Origin: Candidatus Zixiibacteriota bacterium | GTDB taxonomy: Bacteria; Zixibacteria; MSB-5A5; UBA10806 | Direction of reading: 5' to 3' | Length of the DNA stretch: 53,568 nt | Assembly (NCBI GenBank): GCA_020344055.1 | Contig: CP070813.1 | Span: 763,587 to 817,154 of the forward strand | Part shown: in pieces, positions 1-9,315 of the stretch | Layout of the letters: each line of letters begins with the position of its first letter | How positions within the stretch are numbered: the stretch's first letter is position 1 | Program-made: the position numbers and the translations under genes | Notes under the pieces: generated by a model | The model's input: only the letters and a program-made list of their open reading frames with translations | Told to the model about the DNA's origin: nothing | The model's database searches: none

Positions 1-1
1 G

Positions 2-1447
2 AAAAAAGAATCGGTGGGCGCCATAAGATGGACGGCGGCCTTCTTCTCCTTCGTCCCCTTTGTCCTGTCAATATACCTTGTATGGTTTTACCTGCAATCC
101 ATGGGCACCGGGCTTCTATTCGACCTCAGCAATAAGACCGCCGGTTTCGTGTTCGATTTCGACAATCCGCTGACATGGTTCCCCCAGGTGAATATCTTCT
201 ACTATATGGGGGCGGACGGCCTGTCGGTCCCCATGATTTTCCTGACCGGCCTGCTTTCTTTTGTTTCGATCTTCGTATCGTTCGGTATCAAAGACAGGGT
301 AAAAGAATATTTCGCCTGGTTCTTGCTTCTGGAAGTCGGAATGTTCGGCGTATTCAGCGCCCTCGATTTCTTCCTCTTCTACATTTTCTGGGAGATCATG
401 CTGGTCCCCATGTACTTCCTGATCGGCGTCTGGGGCGGGCCGAGACGCGAATACGCCGCCATCAAGTTCTTCCTGTATACCCTGTTCGGCTCGGTGTTTA
501 TGTTGATCGGCATACTGGCCCTCTATTTTACCACCGGCACCCTGAACATGCTGGAATTGATCAGCCAGAATTCGATGTATCCCCATTTATTCCAGATGTG
601 GGTGTTTGCCGGATTTTTTGTAGCCTTCGCCATAAAAGTCCCCGTCTGGCCGTTCCATACGTGGTTGCCCGACGCCCACGTCGAGGCGCCCACGGCGGTA
701 TCGGTGATCCTGGCCGGCATACTGCTTAAAATGGGAACCTACGGATTACTTCGGGTATCTTTTCCCATGTTCCCCGAGGCCACCAAGGCCTATGCCGTAC
801 CCATCGCCATTCTGGGATTGATCGGAATAATCTACGGGGCGCTGGTCTCTATGGCGCAGAAGGATCTCAAAAAGCTGGTGGCGTACTCCTCGGTATCCCA
901 CATGGGATACTGTATGCTGGGGATGGCGGCTATCACCACGGTCGGCGTCTCCGGATGCCTGTTCCAGATGTTCAGCCACGGAGTAATAACAGGGGCACTC
1001 TTTATTCTGGTCGGGGTAATTTACGACAGAGCCCACACACGTGAAATCGCCGCCTTCGGCGGGCTGGGAGTAAAACTTCCCGTCTTTACCGGGATATTCG
1101 TGCTTTTTGGAATGGCGTCACTTGGGCTTCCCGGTATGAGCGGTTTTGTTTCTGAGTTCATGGTCTTCATCGGTTCATACCAGACCGTTTTCTTCGAGAA
1201 GTGGATCGTGATCGTGGCCATTCTCGGAGTCGTTCTGACCGCCGGCTATATCCTGAGAATGATACAGAAAATGTTTCTGGGGCAGTTCAATACCAGATGG
1301 GAGGGATTGACGGAAATCAACGGTAGAGAGATCTTCACCGTTGCTCCTCTGGCTTTTCTGACGGTTTTGATAGGCGTTTACCCGAAAGTGTTGAATGTGT
1401 TTTTGAAAGACACCGTCGATAACCTTGTAAAGTTGATACTGGGATGA
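2..1447 (+). CDS. nuoM: NADH-quinone oxidoreductase subunit M (5' partial)
   Basis: This is a proton-translocating antiporter-like subunit of the membrane arm of respiratory complex I. It is almost wholly transmembrane helices. The family hallmarks HTWLPDAHVEAPTAVS and DLKKLVAYSSVSHMG are visible; both carry the charged residues of the proton channel. The frame is open to the left edge (the first residues read KKESVGAIRW), and NuoM normally has a further N-terminal helix, so the true start lies upstream of the window. The GTG at 14 is therefore probably not the start. The stop overlaps the nuoN start by 4 bp (ATGA), which indicates translational coupling in a nuo operon. Confidence 0.95.
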   Translation, partial: KKESVGAIRWTAAFFSFVPFVLSIYLVWFYLQSMGTGLLFDLSNKTAGFVFDFDNPLTWFPQVNIFYYMGADGLSVPMIFLTGLLSFVSIFVSFGIKDRVKEYFAWFLLLEVGMFGVFSALDFFLFYIFWEIMLVPMYFLIGVWGGPRREYAAIKFFLYTLFGSVFMLIGILALYFTTGTLNMLELISQNSMYPHLFQMWVFAGFFVAFAIKVPVWPFHTWLPDAHVEAPTAVSVILAGILLKMGTYGLLRVSFPMFPEATKAYAVPIAILGLIGIIYGALVSMAQKDLKKLVAYSSVSHMGYCMLGMAAITTVGVSGCLFQMFSHGVITGALFILVGVIYDRAHTREIAAFGGLGVKLPVFTGIFVLFGMASLGLPGMSGFVSEFMVFIGSYQTVFFEKWIVIVAILGVVLTAGYILRMIQKMFLGQFNTRWEGLTEINGREIFTVAPLAFLTVLIGVYPKVLNVFLKDTVDNLVKLILG

Positions 1448-2874
1448 TAAATCTAAGCCTGATAATTCCACAACTTTTCCTGTTCGGCTGGGCCATACTG
1501 GTTCTTTTGATCGACTTTGTTAAGAAGGGCCGGAGTCGTCAGGGGCTCGGCTATTTCTCGCTCCTGGGCCTGGCCGTTACCGCAGTTCTTGTAATAGCTA
1601 CCCGAAACGGCGAGGCTTTTTACGCTACCTACGTTTCCGATGACTACGGGAAACTGTTTAACCTGATTTTCATAGTCTCTACGATGCTGACCATCCTGGC
1701 GTCCCTCGATTTCGCCGAAATCAGGCTCAAACATAAAGGCGAATATTACGGTCTTCTGCTTTTCGCCACCGTGGGAATGATGTTTCTCTCCGGGGCGGTG
1801 GAATTGATTACGCTCTATGTCTCCTTGGAACTGGCGACTATTCCATTATATGTCCTGGCGGCGTTTTTGAAGAAAGACCCCAAATCATCCGAGGCCGGCC
1901 TGAAATACGTAATCATAGGAGGGGCATCGTCGGCCATCTTGCTCTTCGGCATTAGCCTCCTTTATGGGCTGTCCGGAACGACATTCCTGGCGGCAATCCA
2001 GAGTTGGGATCTGGCGGCGCCCGGATTGAGCCTCGGCCTGGCTCTCGCCGTAATCCTGTTTATCGCCGGATTCGGATTCAAACTGGCCGCCGCGCCGTTC
2101 CATATGTGGGTCCCGGACGTTTACGAGGGCGCGCCTACTCCCGTGACCGCTTTCTTGTCGGTGTCGTCGAAAGCCGCCGGACTGGTGGCCTTCGTGAGAA
2201 TCTTCTTCAGCCCTCTCTTGATAGCCCGGACCGACTGGGTACTGGTTCTCGAAATCGTGGCGGTCCTGGCCATGGTCATAGGCAATTTCGTCGCACTACT
2301 ACAATCCAATATCAAGAGAATGCTGGCCTATTCCTCCATCGCGCAGGTTGGATACGTCCTGGTGGCTCTCTGCGCCGGAAACGGCGTATCCATAGTCGGC
2401 ATGATGATATTCCTGATGGCCTATGCCTTCGCCAATATCGGGGCCTTCATGATCGCCATCGGATTTTTCAACATGACCGGTTCCGACGAGATCCGCGACT
2501 ACGCCGGAATGATAAGACGCAATCCCCTGGCCTCGGTAATGATGACTATATTCATGCTCTCCCTCGTAGGCATACCCCCCACCGCCGGGTTCCTCGGAAA
2601 ATACTGGCTTTTCGCCGCCGCCATAAAAGGACATATATACTGGCTGGTCGTCGTCGCCGTTCTGATGTCGGTCGTATCCCTTTTCTATTATGTAAACGTG
2701 GTGCGGATTATGATCTTTCACAAGCGGGAGGACGAATCGAAGCTGTATTACGGCCCTGCGCTCGGAATGGGCATCACGATTTCCGGTATTATGGTAATTT
2801 TTATCTGCGTATTACCGGCAACTTTTTATGAATGGGCATCCCGGGCCGCCAGGGTGTTTTTCCCTGAATTTTAA
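1444..2874 (+). CDS. nuoN: NADH-quinone oxidoreductase subunit N
   Basis: This is a complex I membrane-arm subunit, paralogous to NuoM, that takes part in proton pumping coupled to quinone reduction. It has 476 residues, the usual length, and about 14 hydrophobic helices. The motifs FHMWVPDVYEGAPTPVTAF and NIKRMLAYSSIAQVGYVL identify it. The ATG lies inside the stop region of nuoM. NuoN is normally the last nuo gene, and the run of same-strand overlapping genes ends here. A 163-bp gap with a new promoter follows. Confidence 0.96.
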   Translation: MINLSLIIPQLFLFGWAILVLLIDFVKKGRSRQGLGYFSLLGLAVTAVLVIATRNGEAFYATYVSDDYGKLFNLIFIVSTMLTILASLDFAEIRLKHKGEYYGLLLFATVGMMFLSGAVELITLYVSLELATIPLYVLAAFLKKDPKSSEAGLKYVIIGGASSAILLFGISLLYGLSGTTFLAAIQSWDLAAPGLSLGLALAVILFIAGFGFKLAAAPFHMWVPDVYEGAPTPVTAFLSVSSKAAGLVAFVRIFFSPLLIARTDWVLVLEIVAVLAMVIGNFVALLQSNIKRMLAYSSIAQVGYVLVALCAGNGVSIVGMMIFLMAYAFANIGAFMIAIGFFNMTGSDEIRDYAGMIRRNPLASVMMTIFMLSLVGIPPTAGFLGKYWLFAAAIKGHIYWLVVVAVLMSVVSLFYYVNVVRIMIFHKREDESKLYYGPALGMGITISGIMVIFICVLPATFYEWASRAARVFFPEF

Positions 2875-3002
2875 ACTCTATCCTCCATCTCTTTTATCTC
2901 TTTTTGGCGCTTATATATTATAAATACTTAATATCTGTCGAAAATACAGACAGAATGACATATTTTCGAGGGCTCAGAATTAAATCATTTTGTCATTTTC
3001 GC

Positions 3003-3031
3003 TTGACATTATCGAAAGCAAATGATTTATA
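3003..3031 (+). promoter_or_regulatory. Sigma-70-like promoter for the DUF502 gene
   Basis: TTGACA at 3003-3008 is separated by 17 bp from TTTATA at 3026-3031. The gene's ATG is at 3038, only six bases after the -10 box, so a transcript starting at the usual distance would begin at or next to the ATG. No Shine-Dalgarno sequence is present. This suggests a leaderless mRNA. Confidence 0.5.
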
Positions 3032-3037
3032 AAAGAA

Positions 3038-3706
3038 ATGAATTTTAAGAACGAACTCAAAAAAACCATTAAAACCCGCTTCATATCGGGCCTTTTGGTG
3101 ATAGTCCCCCTTTTCATCGCCTTCGCAATATTGAAATTCGTAATATTGACAATAGACAACTTTATAAAACCATATCTATTGAGAGTTGCCGGCCAGGAAT
3201 ATGATTTCCCTTTCATCGGGCTGGGATTAACCATAATACTCATTATCCTGACGGGGATACTCACCACAAACGTCATCGGCCAGAGGCTTTTGAAAATATG
3301 GGAAAATATCCTCTTGAAAATTCCTTTTTTCAATGTAATATATTCAGCGGCGAAAAAATTGCTGGAAGGTTTCGCCTCGCCGGACAACCGGACTTTTGAA
3401 AAGGTGGTGATGGTCGAGTTTCCTCGAAAAGGTTTGTACGCTCTTGGCTTTTTAGCTAACCGCCTGAAAATCCATTCGGCAGCCGGCGAAAGAACTTTCT
3501 GGAGCGTTTTTATAGCCTCCACCCCCACGCCGTTTTCCGGCATTGTAATCCTGGTTCCGGAGGAGGAGGCGACAGTTCTCGATATGTCGGTTGATGAAGC
3601 CATAAAATATTTCGTCTCCGGAAGCGTGGCGGCCCGGAGATCCTGGCGAGCCGTGGAAAGATTTGATACCGAAAACAAAAATCTAACAGCCGGGATTGTA
3701 AATTAA
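3038..3706 (+). CDS. DUF502 family inner-membrane protein
   Basis: This is a 222-residue protein of the DUF502 (COG2928) family, whose function is unknown. Two long hydrophobic helices (about residues 17-40 and 58-85) are followed by a soluble region with the family's KIPFFNVIYSAAKKLLEGF and VVMVEFPRKGLYALGF stretches. The start fits the family's usual short, basic N-terminus, and no alternative Met lies nearby. There is no ribosome binding site, and the -10 box abuts the start (see the promoter entry). Confidence 0.85.
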   Translation: MNFKNELKKTIKTRFISGLLVIVPLFIAFAILKFVILTIDNFIKPYLLRVAGQEYDFPFIGLGLTIILIILTGILTTNVIGQRLLKIWENILLKIPFFNVIYSAAKKLLEGFASPDNRTFEKVVMVEFPRKGLYALGFLANRLKIHSAAGERTFWSVFIASTPTPFSGIVILVPEEEATVLDMSVDEAIKYFVSGSVAARRSWRAVERFDTENKNLTAGIVN

Positions 3707-3728
3707 TATGGGGAGGATTTGTTAAGCC

Positions 3729-4634
3729 ATGAACTTGGCTCGTTTTTTCGATCCCGATCTCATAGATATCGACCTTAAAGCCAAAACCAAAATCGAGGCC
3801 ATCGAGAAATTAACCGAACTGTTCTGTAAAAAATACCCTGATAAGAATAAAGACGAGATCATAAAGTCGGTTATAGAAAGAGAGGATTATGGATCCACCT
3901 CCTTCGGGAGGGGATTCGCGTTCCCCCATGCCCGAACGGATGCGGTCAATGATCTCTATATATTGTTCGGCGTCTGCAGGGACGGTATAGAGTCGGACGC
4001 CACGGACCATGTTCCTCTCAAAGTCGTCTGTTTGCTTCTAACGCCCCGCAACATATCGGGATTATATCTTCAGACCTTGTCAGCGCTGGCCTGCCTGGCG
4101 CGAAGACCCGATATCCTGAATATAATATTGAAAGTAGATAGCTCGGAAAACCTGATCAGGCTTATCGAACGCGCCAATATAAGAATCAAAAAGGCTCTTA
4201 CCGTCGCTGATATAATGCAGGAAAAAACTCCCACGGTTTCGATCGAGGATTCCCTGAAAAAAGTGGCTAATATCATGTTCAAACATCGAATTGACGGAGT
4301 GGCGGTAGTTGACTCGGGAAAAAAGCTGGTGGGCGAGGTGTCCGAAAAAGAGCTTCTGAAATTCGCCCTTCCGGACTATGAGAGTTTCATAGCGAATATT
4401 GCCAACGCCCCGGACCTGGAACCCTTTGAGGATATCCTGAAGCAGAGCGACAAGGTTCTGGTTAAAGACGTGATGAACAAAAATGTCGAGACCGTTTCAA
4501 AAGAGACGCAGGTAGTCGAAGCCGCCGCCCTGATGCTGTTCAAGGATATCGATAGGGTCATGGTTGTCGAGGACGATCGGCTTATCGGGATGGTCTCGCG
4601 CACCGATATAGTCTCGAAGATAATCCGCGGTTAG
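3729..4634 (+). CDS. PTS EIIA-2 (PtsN-like) domain fused to a CBS pair
   Basis: The N-terminal part (about 1-150) resembles the fructose/nitrogen type EIIA domain of the phosphotransferase system. The phosphorylatable histidine sits in RGFAFPHAR (about residue 65). The C-terminal part (about 158-300) holds two CBS motifs, beginning VADIMQEKTPTVS and VKDVMNKNVETVS; these usually bind adenine nucleotides. No EIIB or EIIC gene is nearby, so it is probably regulatory rather than a sugar carrier. A GGGGAGG Shine-Dalgarno lies about a dozen bases upstream. The antiporter gene starts 1 bp after the stop, which implies co-translation and possibly control of that transporter (inference). Confidence 0.85.
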   Translation: MNLARFFDPDLIDIDLKAKTKIEAIEKLTELFCKKYPDKNKDEIIKSVIEREDYGSTSFGRGFAFPHARTDAVNDLYILFGVCRDGIESDATDHVPLKVVCLLLTPRNISGLYLQTLSALACLARRPDILNIILKVDSSENLIRLIERANIRIKKALTVADIMQEKTPTVSIEDSLKKVANIMFKHRIDGVAVVDSGKKLVGEVSEKELLKFALPDYESFIANIANAPDLEPFEDILKQSDKVLVKDVMNKNVETVSKETQVVEAAALMLFKDIDRVMVVEDDRLIGMVSRTDIVSKIIRG

Positions 4635-4635
4635 T

Positions 4636-5913
4636 ATGATAAAAAATATAGAGGAGTTGACCGCCGCATCAGCTAAAGCCTCAGCCTGGCAATCTTTATG
4701 GACTTTTCCATCGATGATTATATCCGCCCTGGTTATCGCCTGGGGCGCCGAATCGGCCCAGTTCCTGGTATCTCAGGCCTTTGCCCTTACAATGCTCGCC
4801 CTTATCCAGACCCTGCCGGAATTCGCGGTGGAGGGAGTAATCGCCTGGAATGCCGGCAAGTTTCCCACTATTACCAACATAGGCTTGATGACCGCCAACT
4901 TTACCGGAGCCATAAGGCTTCTTGTCGGATTGGGCTGGCCTTTGATTTTCGCCACTACCGTAATTTTCAATCTCAGAAAAAATAAGAAATTAAGCATCGC
5001 CCGGATCGATCTCGAGGACGAGCACGCGGTTGAGGTTTCCGGGCTTTTCATCGGCGCGACTTATTCCTTCATCATAGTGGCCAAGGGCACTCTGAGCATT
5101 ATAGATAGCTTCATACTCTTTACCATTTACGGTTTCTACGTTGCCGTGCTATTGAAACTGCCGACCCGCGACGAAGCCCAGATTGCTGAACTCGAAGCCG
5201 TCCCCAGATTCATCCTCACCCGGAAAAGAAGATTGAGAAATATGTTGATCTGGATGTGCTTTTTATGCGGAGGAGGCGGAATCGTTCTGGTGGCCGATCC
5301 TTTTCTGGAATCGGCCCTGGGACTGTCATTCGTTCTCGGAGTACCCGCGTTCATGCTGATTCAATGGCTGGCCCCTTTCCTGTCTGAATTCCCGGAAAAA
5401 ATTTCGGCCTTCTACTGGGCTAAAAGCGTGGTAAAGGCTCCCATGGCTCTGATGAATATGACCTCCTCGGCGATAGCCGAGTTCACACTTCTGATCGCCG
5501 TAATACCTATTGTATTCTGCATCGCACTGGGCAGGGTCGAAAGCATTCCCTTCGATTGGATGCACCGCGCCGAGATCCTGCTGACCGCCACCCAGGGGAT
5601 TCTGGGGGTGGCCATTCTCTCAAAGATGAAATTCCGATGGTTCGAGGCCCTCGGGCTGTTCGTTTTGTGGTTCACACAGATCTATTTCCAATATATGGCC
5701 AGTCAGGTGTCTCTCCCCTTTACAACCGATCCGACCTCCCACAAGATTATCTGGGATATTTTCCACATTAGAATCCTGGAATTTTACATCGCCATTTACT
5801 GGGTCTGGATTATCCTGGAGCTGGGAATTATCCTGGTCGTTAATAGGAAATCCCCGCTTCTCAGCTCGCTCAAAATCGCCTGGGCCTCCCGCCTGCAAAA
5901 CAAAAAAGCATAA
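4636..5913 (+). CDS. CaCA-like cation antiporter (Na+/Ca2+ exchanger family, divergent)
   Basis: This is a polytopic membrane protein of 425 residues with two inverted halves. Each half has an acidic motif that matches the alpha repeats of the sodium/calcium exchanger superfamily: QTLPEFAVE (about 55-63) and FLSEFPEKISA (about 252-262). The usual GSN stretch after each repeat is not conserved (TANFTG in the first, TSSAIAE in the second), so the transported ion is uncertain. It starts 1 bp after the EIIA-CBS gene, which is therefore a likely regulatory partner. Confidence 0.75.
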   Translation: MIKNIEELTAASAKASAWQSLWTFPSMIISALVIAWGAESAQFLVSQAFALTMLALIQTLPEFAVEGVIAWNAGKFPTITNIGLMTANFTGAIRLLVGLGWPLIFATTVIFNLRKNKKLSIARIDLEDEHAVEVSGLFIGATYSFIIVAKGTLSIIDSFILFTIYGFYVAVLLKLPTRDEAQIAELEAVPRFILTRKRRLRNMLIWMCFLCGGGGIVLVADPFLESALGLSFVLGVPAFMLIQWLAPFLSEFPEKISAFYWAKSVVKAPMALMNMTSSAIAEFTLLIAVIPIVFCIALGRVESIPFDWMHRAEILLTATQGILGVAILSKMKFRWFEALGLFVLWFTQIYFQYMASQVSLPFTTDPTSHKIIWDIFHIRILEFYIAIYWVWIILELGIILVVNRKSPLLSSLKIAWASRLQNKKA

Positions 5914-5998
5914 CCTGAAACCGATGTGTCGATTTTTCAGTATAATATTTTGCGATGTGTAAACTTCCTTTCGGGCTTATATAATATAGCACTTTAGC

Positions 5999-6027
5999 TT
6001 GACGTTAAAATGCCCGGGGTCTTATTT
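5999..6027 (+). promoter_or_regulatory. Possible promoter for htpX
   Basis: TTGACG at 5999-6004 is followed after 17 bp by TTATTT (6022-6027). A strong AGGAGG ribosome binding site and the htpX ATG at 6047 come next. The -10 match is weak. Confidence 0.3.
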
Positions 6028-6046
6028 TAATGTTCAGGAGGCTTAG

Positions 6047-6892
6047 ATGAATAATGTTAAGACTGCCATACTGTTCGTGATTTTAACTCTAATGTTGATA
6101 TTTATCGGTTATCTGATCGGCGGACGGACCGGGGTCACCTATGCCTTTATCTTTGCCCTGGTGATGAACTTCGGCAGCTACTGGTTTTCCGATAAAATCG
6201 TTCTGAAGCTCTATCGGGCGCGGAGGGTCGAGGAGCACGATAATCCCCGGCTGCTCAGCGCCGTCAGGTCCGCAGTCCAGATGTCTGGATTGCCCATGCC
6301 GAAGGTTTATGTGATTCCGACTGAGAGCCCTAATGCTTTCGCCACCGGCAGGAACCCGCAAAACGCCGCGGTCGCTGTTACCGAGGGAATACTCAAGATC
6401 CTCAATGATGATGAACTGTTGGGAGTCATTTCGCATGAGCTGGGGCATGTTAGAAACCGCGATATACTTGTCGGGACAATCGCCGCCACCATCGCTGGGG
6501 CCATAACATACCTCGCCTTCATGGCCCGCTGGATGCCGTTCTTCGGCTCCGATGACGATGAAGGAGGGGGTAACCTGATAGTAATGCTGATTGTTGGTAT
6601 CCTCGCGCCCATCGCCGCCGCCCTGGTCCAGATGGCCATCTCGCGGCAGAGGGAATATCTCGCCGACCGCACCGCCGCGGAAATATCACATAAGCCTCTG
6701 GCATTGGCGGGCGCTCTTAAAAAGCTGCATCGGGCCAGCCGTCAGATTCCGCTCAAAACCAATCCCGCATCCGCGCATATGTTTATCGTAAATCCGTTAA
6801 CCAAGAGAAATTTCGCCTCGCTTTTCTCTACTCATCCGCCCATAGAGGAGCGTATCGAAAGGCTGGAGAAATATTACAGGGAAGGTATTTAA
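6047..6892 (+). CDS. htpX: HtpX-like M48 membrane zinc metalloprotease
   Basis: HtpX degrades misfolded membrane proteins from the cytoplasmic side of the inner membrane. There are two N-terminal helices (about 6-50), then the HEXXH zinc motif in VISHELGHVRNRD (about residue 130), two more hydrophobic segments (about 147-195), and the downstream EYLADRTAAE motif that supplies the third zinc ligand. At 281 residues it has the family length. AGGAGG lies seven bases before the ATG. It is followed 9 bp later by the CNNM/CorC gene. Confidence 0.93.
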   Translation: MNNVKTAILFVILTLMLIFIGYLIGGRTGVTYAFIFALVMNFGSYWFSDKIVLKLYRARRVEEHDNPRLLSAVRSAVQMSGLPMPKVYVIPTESPNAFATGRNPQNAAVAVTEGILKILNDDELLGVISHELGHVRNRDILVGTIAATIAGAITYLAFMARWMPFFGSDDDEGGGNLIVMLIVGILAPIAAALVQMAISRQREYLADRTAAEISHKPLALAGALKKLHRASRQIPLKTNPASAHMFIVNPLTKRNFASLFSTHPPIEERIERLEKYYREGI

Positions 6893-6901
6893 CCGCCGTA
6901 A

Positions 6902-8239
6902 ATGGACCTTAAGTTCTGGCTGGAAATAGTAATTATAATAATCCTGGTGTTCGTTTCAGGGTTCTTCTCCGCGTCTGAAATTGCGGTTATCGCCGTCAGA
7001 AAAAGCCGAATCAAAAAGCTGGCCAAATCCGGGGATTCCAGAGCTGCCTTTGTCGAAAAACTCAAGAACAATCCCGACGATTTTTTCGCCATAGTACAGA
7101 TAGGCATGACCGTTACCGCCTCCGCGGCCAGCGCCCTCGGCGGCGCCACAGCCATTATAGTTATCAAGCCGTTAATCTCTTCGATACCTGTCCCGGCCAT
7201 TCAGCGAGGTGCCGAATCGATCTCTATCATCATGGTCGTCGTTGTAATATCCTATCTCTTCCTGGTGCTCGCAGAGTTGGTCCCCAAAGCCCTGGCCATA
7301 AGATACTCCGAAAAAATGGCTCTCTGGGTCGGTCCGGCTACATGGTGGTCGTTAAAGGCCATAAGAATCTTTATCTCCTTTCTATCCTGGTCGACCAACG
7401 TATGCCTGAGAATAATCGGGATCTCGCCCAAAGAAAGAAGGGATTCCATAATAACCGAGGAGGAGGTCAAAATCATCCTCGCGGAGGGTTTGAAAACCGG
7501 CGTATTCGAGCCCGAAGAACAAAAACTCATTCACTCCGTCTTTGAATTCTCCGATACTCTGGCAAAAAACGCCATGACTCCCAGAACCGAAATCGTGGCG
7601 GTTGAGATCAACGACGAGCCCAAAAAAATCCTGGAGATCGCCACCACCGCGGGATTCTCCCGCCTCCCGGTCTTCGAGGAAAACCTGGATCAGATCAAGG
7701 GCATAATTCACGTCAGAGACCTGCTCAATATTTTCCTTACCGACGGCCTTATCATTACCAGGGACATTATGCGCCCGCCGGTATTTGTCCCCGACTCCAG
7801 AAAAATCTCCGACATTTTAACGGATATGCAGAGACAGAGAATGCATATGGCTATGGTGCTGGATGATTATGGCGGAACAGCCGGCCTGATAACACTTGAA
7901 GATATTCTGGAGGAACTGGTAGGCGAAATCCAGGACGAGTACGATGACGAAGAGGATGATATAGTCATGAAACCCGATGGCTCGGCCGTGGTCAAAGGGG
8001 TGGTTGACGCCGATCTCGTATGGGAACAATTTGGTATCGAACAACCTCCTGAAAGCGAATTCGAATCCATAGCCGGATTTGTCATCGATAAGCTGGGGCG
8101 GATACCGGCTTTGGATGAATCTATAGAAACTGCCGGTTTGAAAATTACTGTTCTGGAAAAATCTGGCCATAAGGTCGGAAAATTACGGGTGGAAAAGGCC
8201 GCATCCGCTAAAGACGACCAGCAAAAAACCGAAAAATAA
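6902..8239 (+). CDS. CNNM/CorC (HlyC) family membrane protein with CBS domains
   Basis: This is a 445-residue protein with a CNNM transmembrane domain (about 1-190), a CBS pair (about 205-330; NAMTPRTEIVAVE and DIMRPPVFVPDS start the repeats) and a C-terminal CorC/HlyC domain (about 345-435). The linker is very acidic (DEYDDEEDD). Family members act in magnesium or cobalt efflux or homeostasis; the older name hemolysin is misleading. It is probably co-transcribed with htpX, 9 bp upstream. Confidence 0.9.
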   Translation: MDLKFWLEIVIIIILVFVSGFFSASEIAVIAVRKSRIKKLAKSGDSRAAFVEKLKNNPDDFFAIVQIGMTVTASAASALGGATAIIVIKPLISSIPVPAIQRGAESISIIMVVVVISYLFLVLAELVPKALAIRYSEKMALWVGPATWWSLKAIRIFISFLSWSTNVCLRIIGISPKERRDSIITEEEVKIILAEGLKTGVFEPEEQKLIHSVFEFSDTLAKNAMTPRTEIVAVEINDEPKKILEIATTAGFSRLPVFEENLDQIKGIIHVRDLLNIFLTDGLIITRDIMRPPVFVPDSRKISDILTDMQRQRMHMAMVLDDYGGTAGLITLEDILEELVGEIQDEYDDEEDDIVMKPDGSAVVKGVVDADLVWEQFGIEQPPESEFESIAGFVIDKLGRIPALDESIETAGLKITVLEKSGHKVGKLRVEKAASAKDDQQKTEK

Positions 8240-8294
8240 AAACTAATCTTATATTTTTATATATTAAAATCCCCCCCGAAGGAGTATCTCAGCC

Positions 8295-9302
8295 CTAGAA
8301 ACCCGCGCCCAATGATATCCGGTGCACGGAACCCAGGTCCACATAAGACGAATACGAATAATCTACAGTGTAATTTTCATATGTATACCCGAAACCGCCG
8401 GCGAATCCCGCCATGGTGTCGCTGTCGTTCCCGGTACGGTAATCCCTTCCGGTCGATGACCACCCGATCCTGATAAAAAACGGCTTCAGCGAGACGAGCT
8501 CCGCGCCCAGGGCGAAATAAAAATCATTATCGAACGGCTTACCGACTTCGGTGCTGAATAAAAACGGCAATCCCCTTAATTTGTGTGATAGACCCAGTGC
8601 GATCTTCGTCGGCAACGGATCTTTATGGGTTTCGGTCAAACCCGAAAGCTGAGCCCCGAGATTGGTTAACGCCATACCCAACCTGCTGGAACCGTCCTCG
8701 TTTATCATATACATAATCCCGATATCCAGCGCCAGGCCATTCGAGGTGTAATCATCGATGGCCTCATATATGAATTTCCCCGTGGCCCCTGCCGAGAATT
8801 TCGGCTTTAATCTTTTCGAATAGGTTACGCCAATGGCGATATCGGACGCTCCGAAAGTCCCGATATTATCGCCGTCTATATCCAGCCGATTAAAGGTGCC
8901 GTAATTCTGATAAGAAATGGAAATTCCGGCCATAGATCTTTCGTCCAGCTCCCGGCCATAACCGATAAAACCATACTGGAAATCGAGAAGGTAGTTAATA
9001 TAGGTCGCCATGAAGTTGTTTTTGACCCGGTCTTCGGTCGGCTTCTCTAGAAGATCATCGTAAATTTCGTAACTTTCCGCCCTGGCGGTCAGACCTGCGG
9101 GATTATAAAATAAAGCCGATTCATCATCGGCCAGTCCCACAAACGCTCCGCCCAGCGCCTGCGATTTCGCCCCGGTGCCGATCTTTAAAAACGTATACGC
9201 CGCGGTTCCGGCTTTGGAATTGGTGCCGAAAACGATCGCCGCATCTGCAAATAAAAATAAAATAACCGAAGCGATGATGTAACGTTTCCCTTTTATAAAC
9301 AT
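8295..9302 (-). CDS. PorV/PorQ family outer-membrane protein (UPF0164-like)
   Basis: This is a 335-residue protein with a signal peptide and the PorV/PorQ opening GTGAKSQALGGAFVGLADD followed by SALFYNPAGL, the conserved plug motif of this beta-barrel family. The rest alternates polar and hydrophobic residues as barrel strands do. In Bacteroidota, PorV shuttles tagged cargo within the type IX secretion system. Here six proteins with matching C-terminal tags are encoded at 30553-36774 and 46963-48525, so a similar role is plausible. It lies 13 bp after lptE and is probably the last gene of the hut-lptE run. Confidence 0.8.
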   Translation of the reverse strand: MFIKGKRYIIASVILFLFADAAIVFGTNSKAGTAAYTFLKIGTGAKSQALGGAFVGLADDESALFYNPAGLTARAESYEIYDDLLEKPTEDRVKNNFMATYINYLLDFQYGFIGYGRELDERSMAGISISYQNYGTFNRLDIDGDNIGTFGASDIAIGVTYSKRLKPKFSAGATGKFIYEAIDDYTSNGLALDIGIMYMINEDGSSRLGMALTNLGAQLSGLTETHKDPLPTKIALGLSHKLRGLPFLFSTEVGKPFDNDFYFALGAELVSLKPFFIRIGWSSTGRDYRTGNDSDTMAGFAGGFGYTYENYTVDYSYSSYVDLGSVHRISLGAGF

Positions 9303-9315
9303 AATATATCCTTTC

